Shown here piece after piece: positions 9,901-17,269 of a stretch of DNA of 52,130 nucleotides (its first letter is position 1; each line of letters opens with the position of its first letter). The DNA is from Flavobacteriaceae bacterium (GTDB lineage Bacteria; Bacteroidota; Bacteroidia; Flavobacteriales; Flavobacteriaceae): the NCBI GenBank assembly GCA_029252265.1, contig JAQXBT010000081.1, positions 1 to 52,130 of the forward strand. Reading direction: 5' to 3'. The notes under the pieces are model-generated. The model was given only the letters and a program-made list of their open reading frames with translations, searched no databases and was not told the origin of the DNA. The translations under genes were made by a program, and so were the position numbers.

Positions 9901-10122
9901 GTGACTTTCGGGTATTCTTTACCATCTAAATTCCTTGACAAAGTTCCTTTTGAATCTATGAAAGTATCAGTTGTAGGAAGAAACTTAGCATTGCTTTACA
10001 AAAATGCACCACACATCGATCCTGAAACTGGATTTAGTAGTTCAAATGGAGAACAAGGTCAGGAATTTGGTCAGTATCCTTCTGCTAGAACAATTGGTTT
10101 TAACGTAAACTTAAAATTCTAA
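7000..10122 (+). CDS. SusC-like TonB-dependent transporter (system 2)
   Basis: 1040 residues with signal peptide (ending LSFAQQ, about residue 23), carboxypeptidase-regulatory-like domain (about 25-100, SDFDGNYSIKA), TonB-box region (DNTLEEVVVTALGIKRDEKALGY, quoted in two overlapping parts: DNTLEEVVV and TALGIKRDEKALGY), plug (YVVDGVPIDN; VTVLKGPNAAALYG; GVIVITTKRG) and a C-terminal barrel ending LNLKF. All these are standard SusC/RagA hallmarks. It pairs with the SusD-like gene 11 bp downstream and has its own promoter. The first 110 or so codons resemble the system 1 SusC closely at both protein and DNA level, while the plug tip and barrel diverge, so the two transporters probably import different ligands. 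The downstream lipoproteins and T9SS peptidase make oligopeptides a candidate cargo; this is inference. Confidence 0.93.
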   Translation: MKTKFRIILTLFLAFTVQLSFAQQLTVTGTVSDDSGMPLIGATVAIAGTSTGTTSDFDGNYSIKANQGDVLSVSYVGYSSQDITVGTSTTVNVTLAADNTLEEVVVTALGIKRDEKALGYSVQSIKGEGMTEARESNISNALSGKIAGVQVTGTSGSVGASSRIVLRGNSSITGNNEPLYVVDGVPIDNRSFGNAGSSGGVDLPNGAADINPDDIESVTVLKGPNAAALYGLRAGNGVIVITTKRGTAGKKFSVSVNSNITFSNPLLLPNYQNSYGQGGDPSYFEYVNGASGGVGDGVDESWGPPLDVGLEFVQWDSQLYSGQPLPWVSRPNNVKDFLDTGVNTSNNVSLSNENFRLSIGNSEELGMVPNTSLEKITIGLSGSVELGERMNASVSLNYFNIDSGNLPISGYNNENPFQQFIWSARNVDFQSLRDWRSFPLAPVGTAAEGTPLNWNHNFQNNPYWVLETNLNTFSKDRLIGNIDLNYDLTDWMSLNTKIGTDSYSQLETQRQAIGSNNAQNGSYYEVQRRFEEINASVLLTINKAISEDIGFSLSVGGNQMRRTYNAISGYLPSLELPNLYNLSNLQTGATASLSGNLSEQEISSAYAYGQFSFKEMVFLDFTARNDWASILPVANNSFFYPSVAGSLLISKMVDLSAAKIDFLKVRGGWSEVGSTGALGAYAINSTFGLANTGFGNQGYSPNTQYNPNLKAETVTGVEFGLDARLFANRVRLSATYYDQLSEDLLVPIQVSSSTGFTNSWDNIADMSNKGIEIQLGATIIDKGDFSFDVDLNWAQNESEVTSLGGLDTYVLGGQWGVSLEARPGLPYGSIVGRDFSRTDDGQVIYSNGLPVIDSTQKVLGNIAPDWTGGANFSVKYKNFSLAALVDAKIGGDVHSMTYSWGRYAGTLEESLIGRETGVVGNGVRADGNGGFVPNDVTVSAKSFNQASYSNSIESSAIFDASYVKLRQVTFGYSLPSKFLDKVPFESMKVSVVGRNLALLYKNAPHIDPETGFSSSNGEQGQEFGQYPSARTIGFNVNLKF

Positions 10123-10133
10123 AAAAAAAAATT

Positions 10134-11576
10134 ATGAAAAACATAAACATTATACTATATGCTTTTTTAAGTTTTGTACTAGTAACAGGCTGTACAAAAG
10201 ACTTTGAAGAGCTAAATCAAGATCCTAACAACCCGGTCGCAATTCCTGCGCACTTGTTATTAGGATATGCACAAAGAACCTTTGTGAACACAATCTACGG
10301 CGTTCAAGCTGGAGGAGATATGGGTGAATGCTGGGCACAACACTGGTCCAAAGTTCAGTACAACGACGAAGCGCGATACGTACCACGTAGAGGTGTAATT
10401 GACGCTGTATGGAGTAACATCTATACCCTAACAATTTCGGAGTCGTCAGCAATGTATGACTTAGCTGAAGTTGATGGAAACACCAACTTACAAGGGGTTG
10501 CATTAGTAATGCAGGCCATTGGATACCAAACGCTAACAGAGCTTTATGGTCCAATTCCTTTTACACAATCAATAGACGGTGCGGTTTTACAACCAGCATA
10601 TGACAGCGAAAGTGTTGTTTTTGAAGGCGTTATTCAAATGCTAACGGATGCTGCTGCACTTTTATCTAGCGGATCAGGAAGTATCGTTCCAAGTTCAGAT
10701 TTATTTTACGGTGGCGACACTAGCAAATGGCTAAAACTTGCTAACTCTCTGAAATTTAGAGCGCTTATGCGTATCTCATCTACAAGAAGTGTCGGTGCAG
10801 AATTACAAGCAATTGTAAACTCAGGAATGGTCTTTGGATCCAATGCAGACAATGCTCAGTTAACTTACTTATCAGCAGCTCCAGACGGTAACCCAATTTG
10901 GGAGACAATCGTTGACGGTGCTAGAGTTGAATATAAAGTAAACACGGTGCTCGTTGAATTATTATCTAGTCTTTCTGACCCTCGTTTAGAAGTCTATGCT
11001 TCACCTGCAGAGTCCGATGGAGTTATTAGAGGAAAACCTTCTGGATACGGAAATCAAACAACACTTCCAAATGAAGATTTAGGATACACCTATGCAGGCA
11101 TCTCTGGATTAGGAGATTTTTACCTAAACCCAGAATTACCGGGTGTGGTAATGTCTTATTCTCAATTATACTTCTTAATGGCTGAAGCGGCTAACAAAGG
11201 GTATATTTCTGGTGGACTTTCAACTGTAAACACATTCTATAGTAATGGTATTACAGCTAGTTTTGCTGCAAATGGTTTAAACGCTGCTGAATACTTAGCG
11301 CAAGACGGAATTGCGATCACTTCACAAGCAGATGGTACTTCAAAAATTGCAACCCAACAATGGATCGCTTTATTTGGACAAGGATTTGAAACGTGGACAG
11401 AATGGAGACGTACAAAACTTCCTGTATTAACACCAGCTGTTGAGGGAGATATTGCTGAAATCCCATCTAGATTTTATTACCCAACATTAGAACCTTCTTT
11501 GAATAATGCAAATTATCAAACAGCGACTTCTAGTATTGGTGGTGACTTATTAACCTCTACTTTATTCTGGCAATAA
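10134..11576 (+). CDS. SusD/RagB-like lipoprotein (system 2, SusD_2-type)
   Basis: 480 residues with a lipoprotein signal ending V-T-G-C (Cys20), immediately followed by T-K-D-F-E-E, an acidic stretch of the kind that acts as a surface lipoprotein export signal in Bacteroidota. The body resembles the 'SusD and RagB outer membrane lipoprotein' subgroup: NQDPNNPVAIPAHLLLG near the start, QTLTELYGPIPFTQS as the signature helix, and FETWTEWRRT...IPSRFYYP near the end. It is the lid and binding partner of the SusC encoded 11 bp upstream. Two more lipoprotein genes follow with 25-bp and 20-bp gaps, so a four-gene transcript ending at the 13828-13862 terminator is likely. Confidence 0.9.
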   Translation: MKNINIILYAFLSFVLVTGCTKDFEELNQDPNNPVAIPAHLLLGYAQRTFVNTIYGVQAGGDMGECWAQHWSKVQYNDEARYVPRRGVIDAVWSNIYTLTISESSAMYDLAEVDGNTNLQGVALVMQAIGYQTLTELYGPIPFTQSIDGAVLQPAYDSESVVFEGVIQMLTDAAALLSSGSGSIVPSSDLFYGGDTSKWLKLANSLKFRALMRISSTRSVGAELQAIVNSGMVFGSNADNAQLTYLSAAPDGNPIWETIVDGARVEYKVNTVLVELLSSLSDPRLEVYASPAESDGVIRGKPSGYGNQTTLPNEDLGYTYAGISGLGDFYLNPELPGVVMSYSQLYFLMAEAANKGYISGGLSTVNTFYSNGITASFAANGLNAAEYLAQDGIAITSQADGTSKIATQQWIALFGQGFETWTEWRRTKLPVLTPAVEGDIAEIPSRFYYPTLEPSLNNANYQTATSSIGGDLLTSTLFWQ

Positions 11577-11601
11577 TAATTAACACTAAAAAAACATTAA
11601 A

Positions 11602-12519
11602 ATGAAAAAAATCAAATATTTAATCCTCCCACTAATCGCATTATTTGCATTTACATCTTGTATAGATGAAGATAATGACGAATTAACAGGAGATGCAACA
11701 ACAGGTGGACTTGTAAAAGTTAACAATCCACTGCTTAGTTATGTTGTTGGTGGTGGAAACACATACAGCGCAACAGCTTCTATTTACCAAGGAGCCGTAC
11801 AGACATCGTCTGTTTCAATTTACAATTCCTTTACAAATTCAGTAACAGGCGACGTAAGTAATCGAGTCTTATTAGAAACTATTGAAATTACAGATACAAC
11901 TATTGGATCTATTAGTAGTTTTTCTCTGTCATTTACTTATGAAGATTTAATTGCGAATATTGAAATTAATGGCGCTGGATTACCAGCAAATGACGGTGAA
12001 CTTAACATTGGTGATTTCTGGAATTTAGAATATGTTTCATCAACTTCTGAGGGTGGGGCATTAAACAATGCCAAAACCACTAAAGTTGCTGTGGGGACAC
12101 GTTATGCAGGAATCTATACCGTAACAGAAAGTGCATACTGGAATTCTGGTGGGTATATAGACCATTGGGATAATACCGATAGAATTATTGAATCTGTAGA
12201 TGCTACTATTTACAGACATGCAGGTTTAGCGTATTGGGACGATAATGAGTTTTTCTTTACAGTAGACAACACAACAGGCTACATTACAGTAATGGATGTA
12301 GACTTAGATGAAGCAGCTTTATTGCTAAATGGTTCGCCTGTAATGACCTGTGAAGGTGCTGGAGGTACGTTTGAATCTATACCTTGTGGAGCGTCAACTT
12401 CATTTGCAAATCCTGACGATGTCAATGGTGTCGATGAATTAAATTTCACAATTGGATACTTTAGAGGTGTTGGAGCGACAAGAGAGTTTTATGAGAAATT
12501 GGTAAAACAAGTTGATTAA
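11602..12519 (+). CDS. Accessory surface lipoprotein of SusCD system 2, unknown family
   Basis: 305 residues. The signal ends F-T-S-C with the lipid cysteine at residue 20, followed by IDEDNDE, a strongly acidic surface-export-type signal. I do not recognise the domain. The mature protein is rich in beta-strand patterns with Ser/Thr and aromatic residues (for example AYWNSGGYIDHWDN), has two cysteines flanking a Gly-rich loop near residues 252-263 (TCEGAGG...PCG) and no catalytic motif. Its place directly behind SusD suggests a third ligand-binding surface component, as SusE/SusF-like or 'surface glycan-binding' proteins are in other loci. That role is by analogy only. Confidence 0.7.
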   Translation: MKKIKYLILPLIALFAFTSCIDEDNDELTGDATTGGLVKVNNPLLSYVVGGGNTYSATASIYQGAVQTSSVSIYNSFTNSVTGDVSNRVLLETIEITDTTIGSISSFSLSFTYEDLIANIEINGAGLPANDGELNIGDFWNLEYVSSTSEGGALNNAKTTKVAVGTRYAGIYTVTESAYWNSGGYIDHWDNTDRIIESVDATIYRHAGLAYWDDNEFFFTVDNTTGYITVMDVDLDEAALLLNGSPVMTCEGAGGTFESIPCGASTSFANPDDVNGVDELNFTIGYFRGVGATREFYEKLVKQVD

Positions 12520-12539
12520 TTAACATATAGATATATAAT

Positions 12540-13811
12540 ATGAAAAACAAATTTTTAAAAATAGCTTTAGTAATGAGTGCGATCATTCTTACTACAGCGT
12601 GTACTGAGGATGATGCTACAGGAGATGCTACAAATGCACCTTCTAGCCCATCATTAACAGTGGCATTAGATTTTGAAGGTGAGCAATCGCTTGTAGAAGC
12701 TGAAACCACTTATGGGTTTACTGTAAGCATCAGCGAAGCTCAAATTACGAATGTGAGAGTACACCTTTCACAAACAGGTGGAGACGCTACAAAAGGAGAT
12801 GATTTCGATTTCCCATCAACTGTAACCATTGCTGCTGGAACTACATCTATTTCGGATGTATTCACCATTCACGCAGATGAAATACTTGAAGATACAGAAA
12901 CAGCGACCATTCAAATAACGGATGGGACAGAAGCAAATTTAAATTCTATTTCTGGAACTTCAGTTACATTTAGCATTATGAACCATAGTGAAGATGATTT
13001 AGCTATTGGATTGTCTTGGGCGGCATCTAGTGCGGTGACTAACAATTATGGAGAAGCAATTGAAGCAACTGATTTAGCGGACATGCGTTTGTTAATTACA
13101 GACGTACCTTATACAGGAATTCTAACAGAAGAAGACGGAAGTGGGTTTGAAACGCTTAATTTTCTAGGTACATATCCTGATGGAGAGTATTATATTGTTG
13201 CTGATTTTTACAGTGCAAATGAAATTGCTATTGATTTAGATCTCGAAATTACACTTGATCAAGTGGGAGTTATTAATGGCGCAACCCATAGTTTTCCAGC
13301 CGCAGTGAATACTACTGACGCTTGTGCTGATTTACATTATATATTAGCAAAAGTAACGAAGGCCGGACAAGATTATACTCTAGAGAAAATTGGTGAAAAA
13401 AGCGCCATGGATTTAGAAAATTATGTTGGAACTTGGTCAGGTGAAGACATGTGGGGTGATACTGAAGTTACCACTACACTTGATGCAGACGGTAATCTTG
13501 AAATTACTGGAGTTGGTGTTGTTTTCATGACTGATGGATGGTCAGAGACGATTTTAGAACAAGAAAAAGTGTTAATGGATGTTGATAAAACTACAGGTAG
13601 TTTTACAATTGAAGAACAACTCTACATGAAAACTGAGTATGATGGAGCGGTTCAAGAACTATACTATTTAAGTGGGACTGGAACCATTGATCCTTGTACA
13701 AATACAATGGATTTACAATATGATTTCGTACAAGACGGTGTCTCTTATGTGGCTTGGTTGACACAATACGGCTATTTCTTTCATGAAATAAATGTATTGA
13801 ATGAAGAATAA
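12540..13811 (+). CDS. Accessory surface lipoprotein with Calx-beta-like domain
   Basis: 423 residues. The lipoprotein signal ends T-T-A-C (Cys21), followed by TEDDATGD, an acidic surface-export-type signal. Residues about 40-145 look like a Calx-beta domain (phrases such as GGDATKGDDFDFPSTVTI, then 'D-E-I-L-E-D-T-E-T' and ITDGTEA); these are calcium-binding or adhesive beta-sandwich modules of extracellular proteins. The C-terminal half (about 150-423) is not recognised; it includes a lipocalin-like-looking stretch beginning ENYVGTWSGE. It is the last gene of the system 2 operon, directly before a strong terminator. Likely a cell-surface binding or scaffold component; the ligand is unknown. 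Confidence 0.72.
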   Translation: MKNKFLKIALVMSAIILTTACTEDDATGDATNAPSSPSLTVALDFEGEQSLVEAETTYGFTVSISEAQITNVRVHLSQTGGDATKGDDFDFPSTVTIAAGTTSISDVFTIHADEILEDTETATIQITDGTEANLNSISGTSVTFSIMNHSEDDLAIGLSWAASSAVTNNYGEAIEATDLADMRLLITDVPYTGILTEEDGSGFETLNFLGTYPDGEYYIVADFYSANEIAIDLDLEITLDQVGVINGATHSFPAAVNTTDACADLHYILAKVTKAGQDYTLEKIGEKSAMDLENYVGTWSGEDMWGDTEVTTTLDADGNLEITGVGVVFMTDGWSETILEQEKVLMDVDKTTGSFTIEEQLYMKTEYDGAVQELYYLSGTGTIDPCTNTMDLQYDFVQDGVSYVAWLTQYGYFFHEINVLNEE

Positions 13812-13827
13812 TAAGTAAAATAAAACC

Positions 13828-13862
13828 AAAAAAGGGGCTATCGGATAGATAGCCCCTTTTTA
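13828..13862 (+). terminator. Intrinsic terminator after system 2 lipoproteins
   Basis: Perfect 9-bp stem GGGGCTATC / GATAGCCCC (13834-13842 with 13848-13856) with a 5-nt GGATA loop, flanked by an A-run and a T-run. It ends only 26 bp before the ATG of the M4 peptidase, which has no visible promoter of its own in the gap. Confidence 0.92.
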
Positions 13863-13888
13863 ATTAAAATAACATAAATATATAGATC

Positions 13889-16435
13889 ATGAAAAAAACT
13901 ATACTCTTAATTTTAGTTCTAGTCTTTGTTGACCTATCCGTAAATTCTCAAAACACGAATAGAGTTTTAAACTCATTTCAACAGGAAACAAATGCAACAG
14001 TAAAATTCCAGAAAAACATACCAACGCCTAGTTTGGTTAGTTTTCCTGCTAACAATTCACTTTCCCTAAAAGGAAAAAGCATAGAAGATAAAGTCGCTAA
14101 CTTTTTAGCAACAAACCAATCTATCTATGCGATCAACTCTACAGATCAAACACTTAGTGATGGTGTCACCAAAACCGATAACTACGGATTCAAACACCAC
14201 ACCTTAAAACAACATTATAAAGGCGTACCCGTCTATGATGGACAATTAAAATTTCATTTTGATAAAAATGAAAACTTAAGGTCCATAAACGGAACCATTA
14301 TTTCTGATATTTCCTTAGATGCAAAACCTCGCTTAAACAAACAACAAGCAGGTGAAATTGCAGTTGAATTGGTGAAAAATCAAAATATCAATGCTTCAAG
14401 CAATCCGTTAAAAACAATTACAAACGAATTATTTATCTTTCCTAAAGGCCTCGTTCAAGGGGTTATCACTTCGAAGCATTTAGCCTACAGAATTGAAGTC
14501 CGTAATGATGTCGATGTAAGAGAATATCTTTTTATAGATGCTAAAACCGGAAAACTGGTGGAGCAATTTACAGGAATGGCACATGCACTTGACAGAGTTC
14601 TGTATGAAGGAGATACGAGTGACCAACGTTGGACAGAAGGTAATTTATTTCCTGGGTTTCTAAACCCAGACCAGCGAACTCTAATCAGTTCTGCAGGTCA
14701 CATATATCATTTATTTAATAACACCTTTGGTTTTGATTCCTATGATGGGAATGGGGCACAAATGATAACTATAAGTAATGATGAAACGCCAGATTTTTGT
14801 CCAAATGCGTCATGGAATGGCGTTAATACAAGTTATTGTGAAGGCGTAATTTCTGACGATGTCGTCGCACATGAATGGGGACATGCCTATACGGATGGAA
14901 CCAATGATTTAATCTATGCTTTCGAATCAGGCGCACTAAATGAAGCCTACTCTGATATTTGGGGAGAAACTGTTGATTTATTAAACAGTTACAACGACGA
15001 TGGAGAGGATCTTTCTTTACGGACAAGCAGTAATAGTTCGTTACGTTGGAAAATGGGTGAAGACACGACTCTATTTGGGGCCATTAGAGATCTATGGGAT
15101 CCAACCTTTTTAGGGGATCCAGGAAAAGTATCTGATAGCAATTTTGTATGTGGAGCTGATAATGATGGAGGGGGGGTTCATTCCAACTCAGGGATTGCAA
15201 ACCACTTATATGCCTTACTCGTGGATGGAGGTACCTATAATGGTCAAACTATTAGTGCCTTAGGATTTACCAAAGCAGCGCATATTTTTTGGCGTACGCA
15301 AAGTGAATATTTGACGTTTACAAGTGATTTTGGAGTGTTTGCAGATGCGATAGAAGCTGCGGCAACAGACTTAATTGGAACGAATCTAGAAGGACTTACC
15401 ACGACGGAAACTCCAGCTGGACCTTCAGGACAAATAATTACAAGCGCAGACGTCGCAAACATTACTAAAGCGTTACTCGCTACGGAACTAAGAGATGATA
15501 ATGCTTGTGATTATGCAACACTTTTAGACACCGATACCCCTGCCATTTGTGGTGCAGCAAGTTCAAACCCAATTTTTAGTGAAGACTGGGAAAGTGGTCT
15601 CGGTAACTGGGTTGTAACGCAACATGCGGAAAACGCCTCATGGGAATCTAGAGAGTGGACAATTGCAACAGGACTTCCTGATAACAGAACGGGATCCGGT
15701 ATCTTTGCACCAAATCCTAGAAATGGTGATTGTGATACGAGTTTACAAAACGGGATTATCAGACTTGAGAGTCCAACAATTACCATCCCAAATTACACAA
15801 GCGGAACCTTTGAGTTAGCATTTAATCACAGCGTTGCATCGGAAAAAAATTATGATGGAGGAAATCTAAAATACAGTATTGATGGCGGTGCGTGGACACT
15901 CGTACCCGCAGCTTCATTTACTCAAAACCCATACAACCTCACACTGAATAACTCTAACAATGACAGTCCTATGAGTGGTGAAATCGCTTTTTCTGGAAGT
16001 GATGATGGAGGATCTCTAAGCGTATGGGGCCAAAGTATCGTCGATTTATCGTCTATGGGGATCACAGCAAATAAGACGCTCAAACTGAGATGGGAATTTG
16101 GAAGTGATGGCTGTAATGGCGTTGACGGATGGTATGTAGACGAAATTGTGGTTTACAATTGTTCTGAAAGTTTATCTGTTGCAGATATTAACAGCGTTAG
16201 TGATATTCTAAGTATATATCCAAATCCGTCTGCAGGTGTCTTTAACTTAAAACTTAAAAACGTTTCAAACATTAGTTTTGATTTGTATGACATTACTGGA
16301 AAAACTATCATGAGCAAAGTGCCTGTGAACAGGAATGAATTTACGCTCGATTTAAATCAATATCAAAAAGGGATGTATTTTATGAAGATAAAATCTGATT
16401 ATGGAACCACCACTAAAAAACTAGTGATTCAATAA
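13889..16435 (+). CDS. Secreted M4 (thermolysin-like) metallopeptidase with T9SS sorting domain
   Basis: 848 residues. Signal peptide about 1-20. The propeptide (about 40-220) carries a fungalysin/thermolysin-propeptide-like part (KQHYKGVPVYDGQL) and a PepSY-like part. The catalytic domain (about 230-530) has zinc ligands in H-E-W-G-H (His328, Glu329, His332), the downstream glutamate in G-A-L-N-E-A-Y-S-D (Glu352, the M4 spacing) and the transition-state histidine in G-V-H-S-N-S-G (His431). Residues about 550-755 form a beta-sandwich accessory domain with a MAM-like flavour. Residues about 770-848 are a Por/T9SS type A sorting domain (IYPNPSAGVF...YDITGKTI...KGMYFMKI...KKLVIQ). It is therefore exported by Sec, then by T9SS, to the surface or medium, where it cleaves proteins. 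Placement after SusCD system 2 suggests it makes peptides for uptake (inference). Confidence 0.93.
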   Translation: MKKTILLILVLVFVDLSVNSQNTNRVLNSFQQETNATVKFQKNIPTPSLVSFPANNSLSLKGKSIEDKVANFLATNQSIYAINSTDQTLSDGVTKTDNYGFKHHTLKQHYKGVPVYDGQLKFHFDKNENLRSINGTIISDISLDAKPRLNKQQAGEIAVELVKNQNINASSNPLKTITNELFIFPKGLVQGVITSKHLAYRIEVRNDVDVREYLFIDAKTGKLVEQFTGMAHALDRVLYEGDTSDQRWTEGNLFPGFLNPDQRTLISSAGHIYHLFNNTFGFDSYDGNGAQMITISNDETPDFCPNASWNGVNTSYCEGVISDDVVAHEWGHAYTDGTNDLIYAFESGALNEAYSDIWGETVDLLNSYNDDGEDLSLRTSSNSSLRWKMGEDTTLFGAIRDLWDPTFLGDPGKVSDSNFVCGADNDGGGVHSNSGIANHLYALLVDGGTYNGQTISALGFTKAAHIFWRTQSEYLTFTSDFGVFADAIEAAATDLIGTNLEGLTTTETPAGPSGQIITSADVANITKALLATELRDDNACDYATLLDTDTPAICGAASSNPIFSEDWESGLGNWVVTQHAENASWESREWTIATGLPDNRTGSGIFAPNPRNGDCDTSLQNGIIRLESPTITIPNYTSGTFELAFNHSVASEKNYDGGNLKYSIDGGAWTLVPAASFTQNPYNLTLNNSNNDSPMSGEIAFSGSDDGGSLSVWGQSIVDLSSMGITANKTLKLRWEFGSDGCNGVDGWYVDEIVVYNCSESLSVADINSVSDILSIYPNPSAGVFNLKLKNVSNISFDLYDITGKTIMSKVPVNRNEFTLDLNQYQKGMYFMKIKSDYGTTTKKLVIQ

Positions 16436-16454
16436 TAGCAACCCAAAATGAAAT

Positions 16455-16485
16455 TTTAAAACCACCCAATTTGGGTGGTTTTTTT
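16455..16485 (+). terminator. Intrinsic terminator after M4 peptidase
   Basis: Perfect 9-bp stem ACCACCCAA / TTGGGTGGT (16461-16469 with 16471-16479) around a single T, preceded by an A-rich run and followed by a T-run. It is nearly the same stem as the 6745-6775 terminator. Confidence 0.9.
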
Positions 16486-16522
16486 ATGGGCCGATGTTAG
16501 TATAAAATTTGAGACGATTACT

Positions 16523-16530
16523 TACTTTTG
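16523..16530 (+). promoter_or_regulatory. -7 element of rlmB promoter (predicted leaderless)
   Basis: TACTTTTG matches TAnnTTTG and sits four bases before the ATG at 16535, so transcription should begin at or within a base or two of the start codon. There is no good TTG at 17-21 bp upstream, so the -33 side is weak. Confidence 0.65.
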
Positions 16531-16534
16531 CAGC

Positions 16535-17269
16535 ATGGAGAAAGAAACCAAAATATATGGCCTTCGGGCTATTATTGAAGCGATTGAAGCGGAAAACACT
16601 ATTGATAAAGTGTTTTTACAAAAAGGACTCAGTGGCGAATTGTTTACAGAATTAGAAAAACTGTTACGTAAACAAAACATCAACTTTTCGTATGTGCCTA
16701 TTGAAAAGCTAAACCGATTGACGCACCACAACCATCAAGGTGCGGTAGCCAACATGTCGCCCATCGCATTCTATGACTTAGAAGAATTGATCACTGCCGT
16801 TCAAGGCACCAAAGAAAATCCATTGTTTTTACTCCTCGATCAAATAAGTGATGTCCGAAATTTTGGCGCCATTATCAGAACCGCCGAATGTACAGGTGTG
16901 GATGGAATCATCGTTCAAAAAAGTGGTGGTGCTCCCATAAACGGAGACACTGTTAAAACAAGTGCCGGTGCGGTTTTTAATATTCCGATCTGTAAAGTCG
17001 ACCATATCAAGGATGCTATGTTTTATTTACAAGCCTCCGACATCAAAGTAGTTGCAGCCACCGAAAAAACAGAAGACACCATTTACGACATCGATTTTAA
17101 AAAAGGATGTGCTATTATTATGGGTTCTGAAGACCGAGGCATCAACCCGTCTATTTTAAAACTAGTAGACGACAAAGCCAAGCTCCCTATGTATGGCAGT
17201 ATTGCCTCTCTAAATGTTTCCGTAGCTTGTGGTGCATTTCTGTATGAAGTCGTCAGACAACGTCTCTAA
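16535..17269 (+). CDS. rlmB: 23S rRNA (guanosine-2'-O-)-methyltransferase RlmB / TrmH family
   Basis: 244 residues from the ATG at 16535 (MEKETKIYGL). The open frame extends 20 codons further upstream, but that would start inside the preceding terminator and before the promoter, so it was rejected. An N-terminal substrate-binding domain (about 1-80) is followed by a SPOUT methyltransferase domain with the three family motifs: N-F-G-A-I-I-R-T-A-E, I-M-G-S-E-D-R-G-I and S-L-N-V-S-V-A-C-G. The trefoil knot binds S-adenosylmethionine, and the enzyme methylates a ribose 2'-OH in the peptidyl-transferase region of 23S rRNA (by family; TrmH-type tRNA specificity is an alternative). Its stop overlaps the convergent rhomboid gene's stop by four bases (CTAA). 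Confidence 0.9.
   Translation: MEKETKIYGLRAIIEAIEAENTIDKVFLQKGLSGELFTELEKLLRKQNINFSYVPIEKLNRLTHHNHQGAVANMSPIAFYDLEELITAVQGTKENPLFLLLDQISDVRNFGAIIRTAECTGVDGIIVQKSGGAPINGDTVKTSAGAVFNIPICKVDHIKDAMFYLQASDIKVVAATEKTEDTIYDIDFKKGCAIIMGSEDRGINPSILKLVDDKAKLPMYGSIASLNVSVACGAFLYEVVRQRL

Noticed and set aside
2094-13811. Calling the SusCD region a polysaccharide utilisation locus
   Set aside because: No glycoside hydrolase, lyase, esterase or sulfatase is present, and the only enzyme is a peptidase, so a glycan substrate cannot be supported.
16475-16534. 20-codon N-terminal extension of rlmB
   Set aside because: It would begin in the T-run of a terminator and upstream of the -7 box; the conserved protein begins at 16535.
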